Shown here piece by piece: positions 22,409-29,728 of a stretch of DNA of 64,000 bases (position 1 is the stretch's first letter; the number at the start of each line of letters is the position of its first letter). A program made the position numbers and the translations under genes. The stretch covers positions 992,001 to 1,056,000 of the forward strand of contig NZ_JAUSXL010000002.1 in the NCBI RefSeq assembly GCF_030815975.1, in the 5' to 3' direction. The notes beneath the pieces are model-generated. The model was given only the letters and a program-made list of their open reading frames with translations. It did no database searches and had not been told where the DNA came from. The DNA is from Variovorax paradoxus (GTDB lineage Bacteria > Pseudomonadota > Gammaproteobacteria > Burkholderiales > Burkholderiaceae_C).

Positions 22409-23008
22409 TCACTTGTCCTTTTCACTTTCGATCAGCCGGCGCAGCGCCGCGAGGTCGCCGCGCGGCGCCCGCCCCTGAGCGTCGGACCGGAGTGCCCCGC
22501 GCAGGTCGTCAAGGTCGTACACCAGCAGGTGCACCCCGATTTCCTCGCCCAATGCACGGCTTGCGGCATGAACGCTCAGGGCTTCCACCTGCTCGCCATG
22601 AAAGCCCGTGACCATCCGCGGCTCGTAGTCCACGTGGTGATCGATCAGGGCAATCTCGGCCGACTTGGAATCATCGCAGAACAACTGAATATAAATGTCT
22701 GACAGCCGCGTGGCGGTGCCGTGCCAGACCGCGCCTCCCACGTGCGGACGGAACGCCGCCATGCGCTCCATCCATTCGAGCGCGAGCTGCCGCAGCGCAC
22801 GCAACTCCTGCGGCTGGGTGTCGGCGCAATAGAGCGCGATGTAGTCGCGGACTTCGGCCTCCACCTCGTCGTTGTTCGGCAGCGCCGTGCGCGACGACAG
22901 GCCCAGGTCGCGCAGCGCCCGGCGCTTGGCCGGACCGTACTCCAGCCCCTCCTCGACGACGAGGCGGGCTGCGGCGGCGGCAATCTCGCGCTTGGTGGAC
23001 GTGTCCAT
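22409..23008 (-). CDS. Conserved hypothetical protein next to mpl
   Basis: 199 residues, acidic and cytosolic with no signal peptide. The N-terminal third (KREIAAAAARLVVEEGLEYGPAKRRAL) looks helical; the middle contains FRPHVGGAVWHGTATRLSD and FCDDSKSAEIALIDHHVDYEP, which have the pattern of a possible nucleotidyltransferase-like core. I do not recognise a named family with confidence. ATG 23008 is chosen; an upstream start would add an odd 14-residue extension. It is divergent from mpl and coupled to tlpA. Confidence 0.65.
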   Translation of the reverse strand: MDTSTKREIAAAAARLVVEEGLEYGPAKRRALRDLGLSSRTALPNNDEVEAEVRDYIALYCADTQPQELRALRQLALEWMERMAAFRPHVGGAVWHGTATRLSDIYIQLFCDDSKSAEIALIDHHVDYEPRMVTGFHGEQVEALSVHAASRALGEEIGVHLLVYDLDDLRGALRSDAQGRAPRGDLAALRRLIESEKDK

Positions 23009-23112
23009 CGATACATTTTGCCCGCAGTACGGCGCCCCTCGCACAAACATCGGTACAAAGGACGAGGACCGGGGGGCGCGGGCACCGCTCGCCGCGTCCC
23101 TAGAATCGGCCG

Positions 23113-24525
23113 ATGCACATTCATATTCTTGGCATCTGCGGCACGTTCATGGGCGGATTGGCCGCCCTGGCGCGCGAGGCAGGCCACCGGGTCACGGGCT
23201 GCGATGCCGGCGTGTACCCGCCCATGAGCGACCAGCTTCGATCGCTGGGCATCGAGCTGATCGAGGGCTTCGGCGCGGACCAGCTCGCGCTTTCGCCCGA
23301 CGTTTTCGTGGTCGGCAACGTGGTTTCGAGGGCCCGGCTGCCCGACGGCACGCCCAAGTTTCCGCTGATGGAGGCCATCCTGGACGCCGGCAAGCCCTAC
23401 ACCAGCGGCCCGCAGTGGCTGGCCGAGCATGTGCTGCTCGGACGCCACGTGCTGGCGGTCGCCGGCACCCACGGCAAGACAACCACCACGTCGATGCTGG
23501 CATGGGTGCTCGAGCAAGGCGGCAAGGCACCGGGCTTCCTGGTGGGCGGCGTCCCGCTGGACTTCGGCGTCTCCGCACGGCTCGGCGAGAGTTCGGCCTT
23601 CGTCATCGAGGCCGACGAGTACGACACGGCCTTCTTCGACAAGCGCAGCAAGTTCGTGCACTACCGCCCGCGCACGGCGATCCTCAACAACCTGGAGTTC
23701 GACCACGCCGACATCTTCGATGACCTCGCCGCCATCGAACGGCAGTTCCATCACCTCGTGCGCACCGTCCCCGGCACGGGTCGGCTGGTGGTGAACGCCA
23801 CGGAAGAAAGCCTGCAGCGCGTGCTGGCCCAGGGCTGCTGGAGCGAGGTCGCGCGCTTCGGCGCCGGCGGCCCGAACAGCGAATGGCAAGCTCGCGGCAC
23901 GCACGATGCCTTCGATGTGCTGCGCCAGGGCGAAGCGCTCGGCCGGGTCGAGTGGGAACTCTCGGGCCTGCACAACCAGATGAACGCGCTGGCCGCCATC
24001 GCGGCGGCAGAGCATGTGGGCGTGGCCCCGGCCGATGCGGCCCGCGCGCTCGGCAGCTTCAGGAATGTGCGCCGCCGGATGGAATTGCGCGGCGCGGTCG
24101 AGCGCAGCGGCGGCGCGATCACCGTCTACGACGATTTCGCCCATCACCCCACGGCCATCCGCACCACGCTCGATGGCTTGCGCAGGAAGCTCGATGACGC
24201 GGGCAAGCAAAACGAGCGCATCCTCGCGGCCTTCGAGCCGCGCAGCAACACGATGAAGCTGGGCGTCATGGCGGCACAGCTGCCATGGAGCCTGGAAGCG
24301 GCCGACCTGTCGTTCTGCCACACAGCCGGGCTCGACTGGGACGCCGCCGCGGCCCTGGCCCCGATGGGCGGCCGCGCGCAGGTGGCCGGGGCCGTCGAAC
24401 CGCTGGTGGCGCAGATCGTCGCGGCGGCCCGGCCCGGCGACCACATCGTCTGCATGAGCAACGGCGGCTTCGGCGGCGTGCACGACAAGCTGCTTGCGGC
24501 ACTCCGCGCCACCGCTGCACCATGA
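23113..24525 (+). CDS. mpl: UDP-N-acetylmuramate:L-alanyl-gamma-D-glutamyl-meso-diaminopimelate ligase Mpl
   Basis: 470 residues, a Mur-ligase homologue that attaches recycled tripeptide to UDP-MurNAc. Visible are the N-terminal Rossmann segment (HILGICGTFMGGLA), ATP loop [12 protein letters not shown] (118-126), EADEYDTAFFDKRSKF and DDFAHHPTA. The GICGTFMGG start and the EADEYDTAFFDKRSK segment are typical of Mpl rather than MurC (which is present separately at 49373-50830). It complements AmpD in peptidoglycan recycling. The stop overlaps the next start (ATGA). Confidence 0.95.
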   Translation: MHIHILGICGTFMGGLAALAREAGHRVTGCDAGVYPPMSDQLRSLGIELIEGFGADQLALSPDVFVVGNVVSRARLPDGTPKFPLMEAILDAGKPYTSGPQWLAEHVLLGRHVLAVAGTHGKTTTTSMLAWVLEQGGKAPGFLVGGVPLDFGVSARLGESSAFVIEADEYDTAFFDKRSKFVHYRPRTAILNNLEFDHADIFDDLAAIERQFHHLVRTVPGTGRLVVNATEESLQRVLAQGCWSEVARFGAGGPNSEWQARGTHDAFDVLRQGEALGRVEWELSGLHNQMNALAAIAAAEHVGVAPADAARALGSFRNVRRRMELRGAVERSGGAITVYDDFAHHPTAIRTTLDGLRRKLDDAGKQNERILAAFEPRSNTMKLGVMAAQLPWSLEAADLSFCHTAGLDWDAAAALAPMGGRAQVAGAVEPLVAQIVAAARPGDHIVCMSNGGFGGVHDKLLAALRATAAP

Positions 24526-25031
24526 CCGCCATGCGGGCCCGCGAACTGATCGAGAGCCTGAAGCTCCAGCCTCACCCCGAGGGTGGCTGGTACAGCGAGG
24601 TCTTCCGCTCGGCGGCGAGCGTCGTTCCTACCGACGGCCGCGCGCCGCGCAGCGCGCTCACCAGCATCTACTTCCTGCTCGAGGCGAGCCAGCATTCGCG
24701 CTGGCACCGTGTGCTCTCGGATGAAGTGTGGGTGCATCTCGAAGGCGTGCCGCTGGCGCTCTGGACCTGCGATGCCGCACTGCGCACGGCGCCGGCGCAT
24801 GTGCGGCTGGGCCCGGTCGACGCGCATGGCACGCGCCCCCAGCACGTGGTGCCGGCCGGCCAGTGGCAGGCCGCCAGGCCCATCCAGGGCCACACGAGCG
24901 GCGACTACACGCTGGTCGCCTGCATGGTCGGTCCGGGCTTCGACTTCGCCGACTTCTCCCTGGTGCCGCCGGACAGCGACGAGGCCGCAGCGATGCGGCA
25001 CCACTGGCCCGAACTGGCCGGGATGCTCTAG
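24522..25031 (+). CDS. Cupin-fold DUF985 protein
   Basis: 169 residues in the cupin_5/DUF985 family: LQPHPEGGWYSEVFRS near the N-terminus, the cupin metal-site pattern WHRVLSDEVWVHLEG and a later GPGFDFADFSLV segment. It is probably a small metal-binding beta-barrel protein; enzymatic role unknown. It overlaps the mpl stop by four bases and is convergent with aroG, leaving only six bases between their ends. Confidence 0.85.
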   Translation: MTAMRARELIESLKLQPHPEGGWYSEVFRSAASVVPTDGRAPRSALTSIYFLLEASQHSRWHRVLSDEVWVHLEGVPLALWTCDAALRTAPAHVRLGPVDAHGTRPQHVVPAGQWQAARPIQGHTSGDYTLVACMVGPGFDFADFSLVPPDSDEAAAMRHHWPELAGML

Positions 25032-25037
25032 GGGCCG

Positions 25038-26156
25038 TTAACCCCGGCGCTGCTTGATCGCCTGCGACAGCGTGTCGAGCACCTGCACCGAATCGTCCCA
25101 GCCCAGGCAGGCGTCGGTGATGCTCTTGCCGTATTCGAGCCCCGAGAGCTGGTCCTTGCCCGGCGTGAACTTCTGCGCGCCGGCCTGCAGATGGCTCTCG
25201 ACCATCACGCCGAACACGCGGTTCGAGCCCGCGGCGATCTGGTTGGCGATGTCCTTCGCCACATCGATCTGCTTCTGGTGCTGCTTGGAGCTGTTGGCGT
25301 GGCTGCAGTCGACCATCAGCGTGGGCGGCAGCTTGGCCGCTTCGAGGTCCTTGCAGGCCGCCTCGACGCTGGCGGCGTCGTAGTTCGGCGCCTTGCCGCC
25401 GCGCAGGATGACGTGGCAGTCGCGGTTGCCGTTGGTCTGCACGATCGCGACCTGGCCGTTCTTGTGCACCGACAGAAAGTGGTGGCCGCGCGCCGCCGCC
25501 TGGATGGCATCGGTGGCGATGCGGATGTTGCCGTCGGTGCCGTTCTTGAAGCCGATGGGCGCCGAAAGGCCGGAGGCCAGTTCGCGGTGCACCTGGCTTT
25601 CGGTGGTGCGCGCGCCGATGGCGCCCCAGGCGATCAGGTCGCCGATGTACTGCGGCGAGATCACGTCGAGGAACTCGCTGCCCGCCGGCAGGCCGAGCCG
25701 GTTGATGTCGATCAGCAGCTGGCGCGCCATGCGCAGGCCCTCGTCGATGCGGAAGCTCTCGTCCAGGTACGGATCGTTGATCAGGCCCTTCCAGCCGACC
25801 GTGGTGCGCGGCTTCTCGAAGTACACGCGCATCACGATCTCGAGCGTGCCGGCGTATTTTTCGCGCTCCACTTTCAGGCGGCGGGCGTATTCGAGCGCCG
25901 CGGCCGGGTCGTGGATCGAGCAGGGGCCCATGACCACCAGCAGCCGATCGTCCTTGCCCGCCATGATGTTGTGGATGCTGCGCCGGGTGCCCTCAATCAG
26001 CGTTTCGACCGGCGTGCCGCGAATCGGGAAGAAGCGGATCAGATGTTCGGGAGGGGGCAGCACGTTGATGTCCTTGATGCGTTCGTCGTCGGTCTTGCTG
26101 GTTTTTTCGACGCTCGCATACCAGTTGTCGCTGGCGGGGGCAGTGTTCGTGCTCAT
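25038..26156 (-). CDS. aroG: 3-deoxy-7-phosphoheptulonate synthase (DAHP synthase, AroG/F type)
   Basis: 372 residues, type I alpha class. Motifs: VVMGPCSIHDP, RVYFEKPRTTVGWKGLINDP, GARTTESQVHRE, DCSHANSSKQ and GVMVESHLQAGAQ, with the metal and PEP-binding residues. It catalyses the first step of the shikimate pathway. The family is feedback-regulated by Phe, Tyr or Trp; which isozyme this is cannot be read directly. The leader peptide upstream, rich in Phe and Tyr, points to one or both of these. ATG 26156 matches the family N-terminus; an in-frame upstream start would run through the terminator hairpin. Confidence 0.95.
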   Translation of the reverse strand: MSTNTAPASDNWYASVEKTSKTDDERIKDINVLPPPEHLIRFFPIRGTPVETLIEGTRRSIHNIMAGKDDRLLVVMGPCSIHDPAAALEYARRLKVEREKYAGTLEIVMRVYFEKPRTTVGWKGLINDPYLDESFRIDEGLRMARQLLIDINRLGLPAGSEFLDVISPQYIGDLIAWGAIGARTTESQVHRELASGLSAPIGFKNGTDGNIRIATDAIQAAARGHHFLSVHKNGQVAIVQTNGNRDCHVILRGGKAPNYDAASVEAACKDLEAAKLPPTLMVDCSHANSSKQHQKQIDVAKDIANQIAAGSNRVFGVMVESHLQAGAQKFTPGKDQLSGLEYGKSITDACLGWDDSVQVLDTLSQAIKQRRG

Positions 26157-26193
26157 GGTGCTTTCCTTGTTTGAATGAATATCGTCAGGGCAT

Positions 26194-26229
26194 AAAAAAA
26201 CCGCCGGGGCTTGAGGCGCCGGCGGTTTT
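26194..26229 (-). terminator. Attenuator terminator upstream of aroG
   Basis: On the minus strand a GC-rich stem (CCGCCGG ... CCGGCGG, with flanking AA/TT) is followed by TTTTTTT, 38-45 bases before the aroG start. The left arm CCGCCGG can instead pair with CCGGCGG inside the leader ORF (plus-strand 26268-26274). This gives the mutually exclusive terminator/antiterminator choice expected of ribosome-mediated attenuation. Confidence 0.8.
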
Positions 26230-26248
26230 GGGAGGGTGTTCGTTTGCT

Positions 26249-26323
26249 TTACGCGCTCGCCTCTCGTCCGCCGGAAACCGGGAACCAAAAGTAGGCAAAG
26301 AAATAAGCGCGGAGGGCGGACAT
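26249..26323 (-). CDS. Aromatic leader peptide of aroG (attenuator)
   Basis: A 24-residue ORF whose residues 6-15 read AYFFAYFWFP: four Phe, two Tyr and one Trp in ten codons. It ends 20 bases before the terminator stem. A small hairpin (CCGG-AAA-CCGG, 26271-26281 on the plus strand) overlaps the antiterminator segment, giving a classic 1-2/2-3/3-4 layout. Stalling at Phe/Tyr codons when charged tRNA is scarce should favour antitermination and aroG expression. No clear Shine-Dalgarno precedes the ATG; a -10-like TACATT sits only a few bases upstream, so the leader may be nearly leaderless. The call is inferred from sequence alone. Confidence 0.8.
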   Translation of the reverse strand: MSALRAYFFAYFWFPVSGGREASA

Positions 26324-26351
26324 GTGGGCGGAATGTAGCACGGAAAACAAA

Positions 26352-26372
26352 AAGCCAGGCATAGGCCCGGCT
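26352..26372 (-). terminator. Terminator after the BamE-like lipoprotein gene
   Basis: On the minus strand GCCGGGC-CTAT-GCCTGGC, a 7-bp stem with one mismatch, is followed by TTTTTG. It lies 10 bases past the stop of the lipoprotein gene and just before the aroG leader, so it separates the two transcription units. Confidence 0.7.
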
Positions 26373-26381
26373 ACGAACGGC

Positions 26382-26921
26382 TCATCGATAGCCGGATTCG
26401 CTGGGGTTGTGAATGATCCAGATCAGGTTGCCGCTGGAGTAGTCGCCCATGCCGCCGCCCGCGAAGACCAAGCGGCCCTGGCCCTTGTAGGTCATCTCGT
26501 AGCGGTGGCGGTCGCTGCCGAAATAGAACGGGATGAAGGCCTTGCCCGTCACGTAGGCGCCCTGGTCGGTCGGCGGGCCGGCCAGGTCGGTGACCTGCCT
26601 GGCGCTCATGCCGATCTGCAGCCGGGTGAACCTGCTGTTGCGCGCCGGGTTGCCGGTGATCTCGCCTTCGTAGCCATTGAGGCCCTTGACGGTGCGGCCG
26701 CTGCCGGCTTCGACCTTGGAGGAATCGACCACGTTGCCCTGGGCATCTATACCCGCCCTGGCGCCGCCGCGGGCCGGTGCCGCCGGCGCGGCAGCAGGCG
26801 CCGCCGCGGGCTGGCTGCCGCCCGAACCGCCGCGGGATGCGCAGCCCGCCGTCGCCAACAATGCCACCGCGGCAGTCACGGCCCACAGGGCCGCAGACGA
26901 ATTGATCCTGATCCTCGTCAT
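26382..26921 (-). CDS. Lipoprotein with a SmpA/BamE-like domain
   Basis: 179 residues. A signal peptide ends in the lipobox LLATAGC, followed by a Gly/Ala/Pro-rich spacer and a C-terminal segment FTRLQIGMSARQVTDLAGPPT that matches the SmpA/BamE (OmlA) pattern of two helices before a beta-hairpin (RHRYEMTYKGQGRLVF). BamE helps assemble outer-membrane proteins, but this is not a clear BamE ortholog: it lacks strong flanking similarity and sits beside tldD. It is probably an outer-membrane lipoprotein. Confidence 0.75.
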   Translation of the reverse strand: MTRIRINSSAALWAVTAAVALLATAGCASRGGSGGSQPAAAPAAAPAAPARGGARAGIDAQGNVVDSSKVEAGSGRTVKGLNGYEGEITGNPARNSRFTRLQIGMSARQVTDLAGPPTDQGAYVTGKAFIPFYFGSDRHRYEMTYKGQGRLVFAGGGMGDYSSGNLIWIIHNPSESGYR

Positions 26922-26968
26922 CGAATGCTCCTCTTTGTAAAAATCGAGGAGCGCAGCTTAGCAAGCCC

Positions 26969-28429
26969 TCAGGCCGTTCCGCCTACGGTCAAACCATCGA
27001 TTCGCAAGGTGGGCTGGCCGACGCCGACCGGCACGCTCTGGCCTTCCTTGCCGCAGGTGCCCACGCCCGAGTCGAGCGCCATGTCGTTGCCGATCATGGT
27101 CACGCGGGTGAGTGCATCGGGGCCGTTGCCCACGATGGTCGCGCCCTTGACCGGGTACTGGATCTTGCCGTTCTCGACCCAGAAGGCCTCGCTGGCCGAG
27201 AACACGAACTTGCCGCTCGTGATGTCGACCTGCCCGCCGCCGAAGTTGGTGGCGTAGAGGCCCTTCTTGATGCTGGCCACGATTTCCTTCGGGTCCTTGT
27301 CGCCGCCGAGCATGTAGGTGTTGGTCATGCGCGGCATCGGCACGTGGGCATAGCTCTCGCGGCGGCCGTTGCCCGTGGGCTTGACCTTCATGAGGCGCGC
27401 GTTGAGCGAATCCTGGATGTAGCCCTTGAGGATGCCGTCCTCGATGAGCACGTTGCGCTGGCTGGCGTTGCCCTCGTCGTCGACGTTGAGCGAGCCGCGG
27501 CGGTCGGCAATGGTGCCGTCGTCGAGCACCGTCACGCCCTTGGCGGCCACGCGCTGGCCAATGCGGCCCGAGAAGGCGCTCGAGCCCTTGCGGTTGAAGT
27601 CGCCTTCCAGGCCGTGGCCGATGGCTTCGTGCAGCAGGATGCCGGGCCAGCCGGAGCCGAGCACCACGGTCATCTCGCCAGCCGGGGCCGGGCGGGCATC
27701 GAGGTTGGTCAGTGCGGCCTTCACGGCCTGGTCGACGTATTCGGCGATCTGCGCGTCGTTGAAATAGGCGAGGCCGAAGCGCCCGCCGCCGCCGCCCGAG
27801 CCGACCTCGCGCCGGCCGTTCTGCTCGGCGATCACGGTGACCGACAGGCGCACCAGCGGGCGCACATCGGCCGCCAGCGTGCCGTCGGCGCGCGCCACCA
27901 GCACCACATCGTACTCGCTCGCCAGGCCCGCCATGACCTGCGCCACGCGCGGATCGCGCGAACGCGCCAGCTTCTCGACCTTTTCGAGCAGCTTGACCTT
28001 GGCCGTGCTGTCGAGGGTGGAGATGGGGTCGACGCCGTTGTAGAGCGAACGGCTCGAGGCGATCTTGCGGGCTGGCGTCTTCACGCGGCCGGTGCGGCCG
28101 GCGGAAGAAATCGAACGCACCGTGCGGGCCGCGTCGAGCAGCGAGGCCTCGGAAATGTCGTCCGAATAGGCGAAGGCGGTTTTCTCGCCGCTGACCGCGC
28201 GCACGCCGACGCCCTGGTCGATGCTGAAGCTGCCGGTCTTGACGATGCCCTCTTCGAGGCTCCAGCCTTCGCTGCGCGTGTACTGGAAGTACAGGTCGGC
28301 GTCGTCCACCCGGTGGGAGGTGATCTCGGCCAGGGCCTTGCTCAAATGCGATTCGTCGAGGCCGAAGGGCGTGAGCAGGAGCTGTTGCGCCGTGGCGAGG
28401 CGCTCGATGGTGGGTTCGCGAGAGATCAT
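26969..28429 (-). CDS. tldD: Metalloprotease TldD
   Basis: 486 residues of the TldD/PmbA (U62) family. Zn site HEAIGHGLEGD (HExxxH) with GSGWPGILL just before it, and the GGGQVDITSGKFVFSASEAFWVENG and TCGKEGQSVPVGVGQPTLRI segments near the C-terminus. TldD works with TldE/PmbA to degrade peptides (microcin B17 maturation, CcdA turnover). pmbA is not in the window. The start at 28429 follows the dispersed repeat that separates it from rodA. Confidence 0.95.
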   Translation of the reverse strand: MISREPTIERLATAQQLLLTPFGLDESHLSKALAEITSHRVDDADLYFQYTRSEGWSLEEGIVKTGSFSIDQGVGVRAVSGEKTAFAYSDDISEASLLDAARTVRSISSAGRTGRVKTPARKIASSRSLYNGVDPISTLDSTAKVKLLEKVEKLARSRDPRVAQVMAGLASEYDVVLVARADGTLAADVRPLVRLSVTVIAEQNGRREVGSGGGGGRFGLAYFNDAQIAEYVDQAVKAALTNLDARPAPAGEMTVVLGSGWPGILLHEAIGHGLEGDFNRKGSSAFSGRIGQRVAAKGVTVLDDGTIADRRGSLNVDDEGNASQRNVLIEDGILKGYIQDSLNARLMKVKPTGNGRRESYAHVPMPRMTNTYMLGGDKDPKEIVASIKKGLYATNFGGGQVDITSGKFVFSASEAFWVENGKIQYPVKGATIVGNGPDALTRVTMIGNDMALDSGVGTCGKEGQSVPVGVGQPTLRIDGLTVGGTA

Positions 28430-28440
28430 GCCTGATTATT

Positions 28441-28537
28441 GCTCGCCCCCAGGCTTCGCGCACTTCGTGTCGCTTTCGCCCACCCCCTACCGGGGGCAAC
28501 ACCAGAGGCCCGGCAAAGCCGGTTCCTCGGTGTTTCT
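28441..28537 (-). repeat. Dispersed palindrome-rich repeat, copy 2 (inverted)
   Basis: Reverse-complement copy of the element at 6061-6156, placed exactly in the rodA-tldD gap. It keeps GAACCGGCTTTGCCGGGCC, GGTGTTGCCCCCGGTAGGGG and GCGACACGAAGTGCGCGAAG, with scattered substitutions and one small insertion. Its edges fall four bases from the rodA stop and twelve from the tldD start, so it may form part of the mRNA between them. Confidence 0.75.
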
Positions 28538-28541
28538 GGAA

Positions 28542-29696
28542 TTAGCTCTGGGCCAGCTTCCGGGCCCGGGCGATCGACATCAGGATGCCCAGCCCCAGCC
28601 CCAGCGTGACCATGGCGGTGCCGCCATAGCTGATGAACGGCAGCGGCACGCCCACCACCGGCAGGATGCCGCTCACCATGCCCATGTTGACGAAGGCATA
28701 GGTGAAGAAAATCATCGTGACCGCGCCCGCGAGCAGGCGCGAGAACAGGGTCTGCGCCGTGGCGGCGATGGCCAGCCCGCGGAAGATCAGCAGGATGAAG
28801 GCCGCGATCAGCGTGAGGTTGCCCACCAGACCGAATTCCTCGGAATAGGCGGCAAAGATGAAGTCGGTGGTGCGCTCGGGAATGAATTCGAGGTGCGTCT
28901 GCGTGCCCTGCATGAAGCCCTTGCCGCCGACCCCGCCCGAGCCGATGGCGATCATGCCCTGGATGATGTGGAAGCCCTTGCCCAGCGGGTCCTTGCTGGG
29001 GTCGAGCAGCGTGCACACGCGCTGCTTCTGGTAGTCATGCAGCACGCGCCAGTCGACGCCGTCGGCGCACAGCTGCGACTCGAAGCCCACGATCAGCGTG
29101 ACCGCCACGGCACCGAGCACCACCGGCGGCACGATCAGCTTCCACGGCAGCCCGGCAAAGAAGATCACCGCCATGCCGGCCGCCAGCACCAGCAGCGAGG
29201 TGCCCAGGTCGGGCTGCTTCATGATGAGCCCGACCGGCACCGCCAGCAGCACCGTGGCCACCACGAAGTCGAGCGGCCGCAGTTGGCCTTCGCGGCGCTG
29301 GAACCACCAGGCCAGCATCAGCGGCATCGCGATCTTGAGGATTTCGCTCGGCTGGATCACCACGCCCACGTTGATCCAGCGCTGCGCGCCCTTCTTGGTG
29401 ATGCCGAACAGCGCCACCGCCACCAGCAGCGCCACGCCCATCGTATAGAGCGGCACGGCGGCCAGCATCAGCCGCTGCGGCGGCACCTGGGCCACCACGA
29501 ACATGATGAAGCCCGCCAGCAGCATGTTGCGGCCGTGGTCGGCGAAGCGCGAGCCATGGTCGTAGCCCGACGAATACATGGTCAGCAGCCCGGCAAAGGC
29601 CAGCAGCAGCACGGCGAAGGCCAGAAAGCCGTCGAAGCCCTGGAAGATGGGCGCGACCCGGCGCGCCAGGGAGGGCTGGTTGAACACTGCGGACAT
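28542..29696 (-). CDS. rodA: Rod-shape determining protein RodA (peptidoglycan glycosyltransferase)
   Basis: 384 residues, SEDS family, about ten membrane segments. Features include INVGVVIQPSEILKIAMPLML, KQPDLGTSLLVLAAG (catalytic Asp region), the ERTTDFIFAAYSEEFGLVG loop and SYGGTAMVTLGLGLG near the C-terminus. It polymerises glycan for cell elongation together with PBP2. The mreBCD and mrdA genes that often accompany it are not here. A paralogue, ftsW, serves division at 51968-53266. Confidence 0.95.
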   Translation of the reverse strand: MSAVFNQPSLARRVAPIFQGFDGFLAFAVLLLAFAGLLTMYSSGYDHGSRFADHGRNMLLAGFIMFVVAQVPPQRLMLAAVPLYTMGVALLVAVALFGITKKGAQRWINVGVVIQPSEILKIAMPLMLAWWFQRREGQLRPLDFVVATVLLAVPVGLIMKQPDLGTSLLVLAAGMAVIFFAGLPWKLIVPPVVLGAVAVTLIVGFESQLCADGVDWRVLHDYQKQRVCTLLDPSKDPLGKGFHIIQGMIAIGSGGVGGKGFMQGTQTHLEFIPERTTDFIFAAYSEEFGLVGNLTLIAAFILLIFRGLAIAATAQTLFSRLLAGAVTMIFFTYAFVNMGMVSGILPVVGVPLPFISYGGTAMVTLGLGLGILMSIARARKLAQS

Positions 29697-29728
29697 GGGG
29701 GCGGATTATCCGCGCCCCGCGGCGCACC

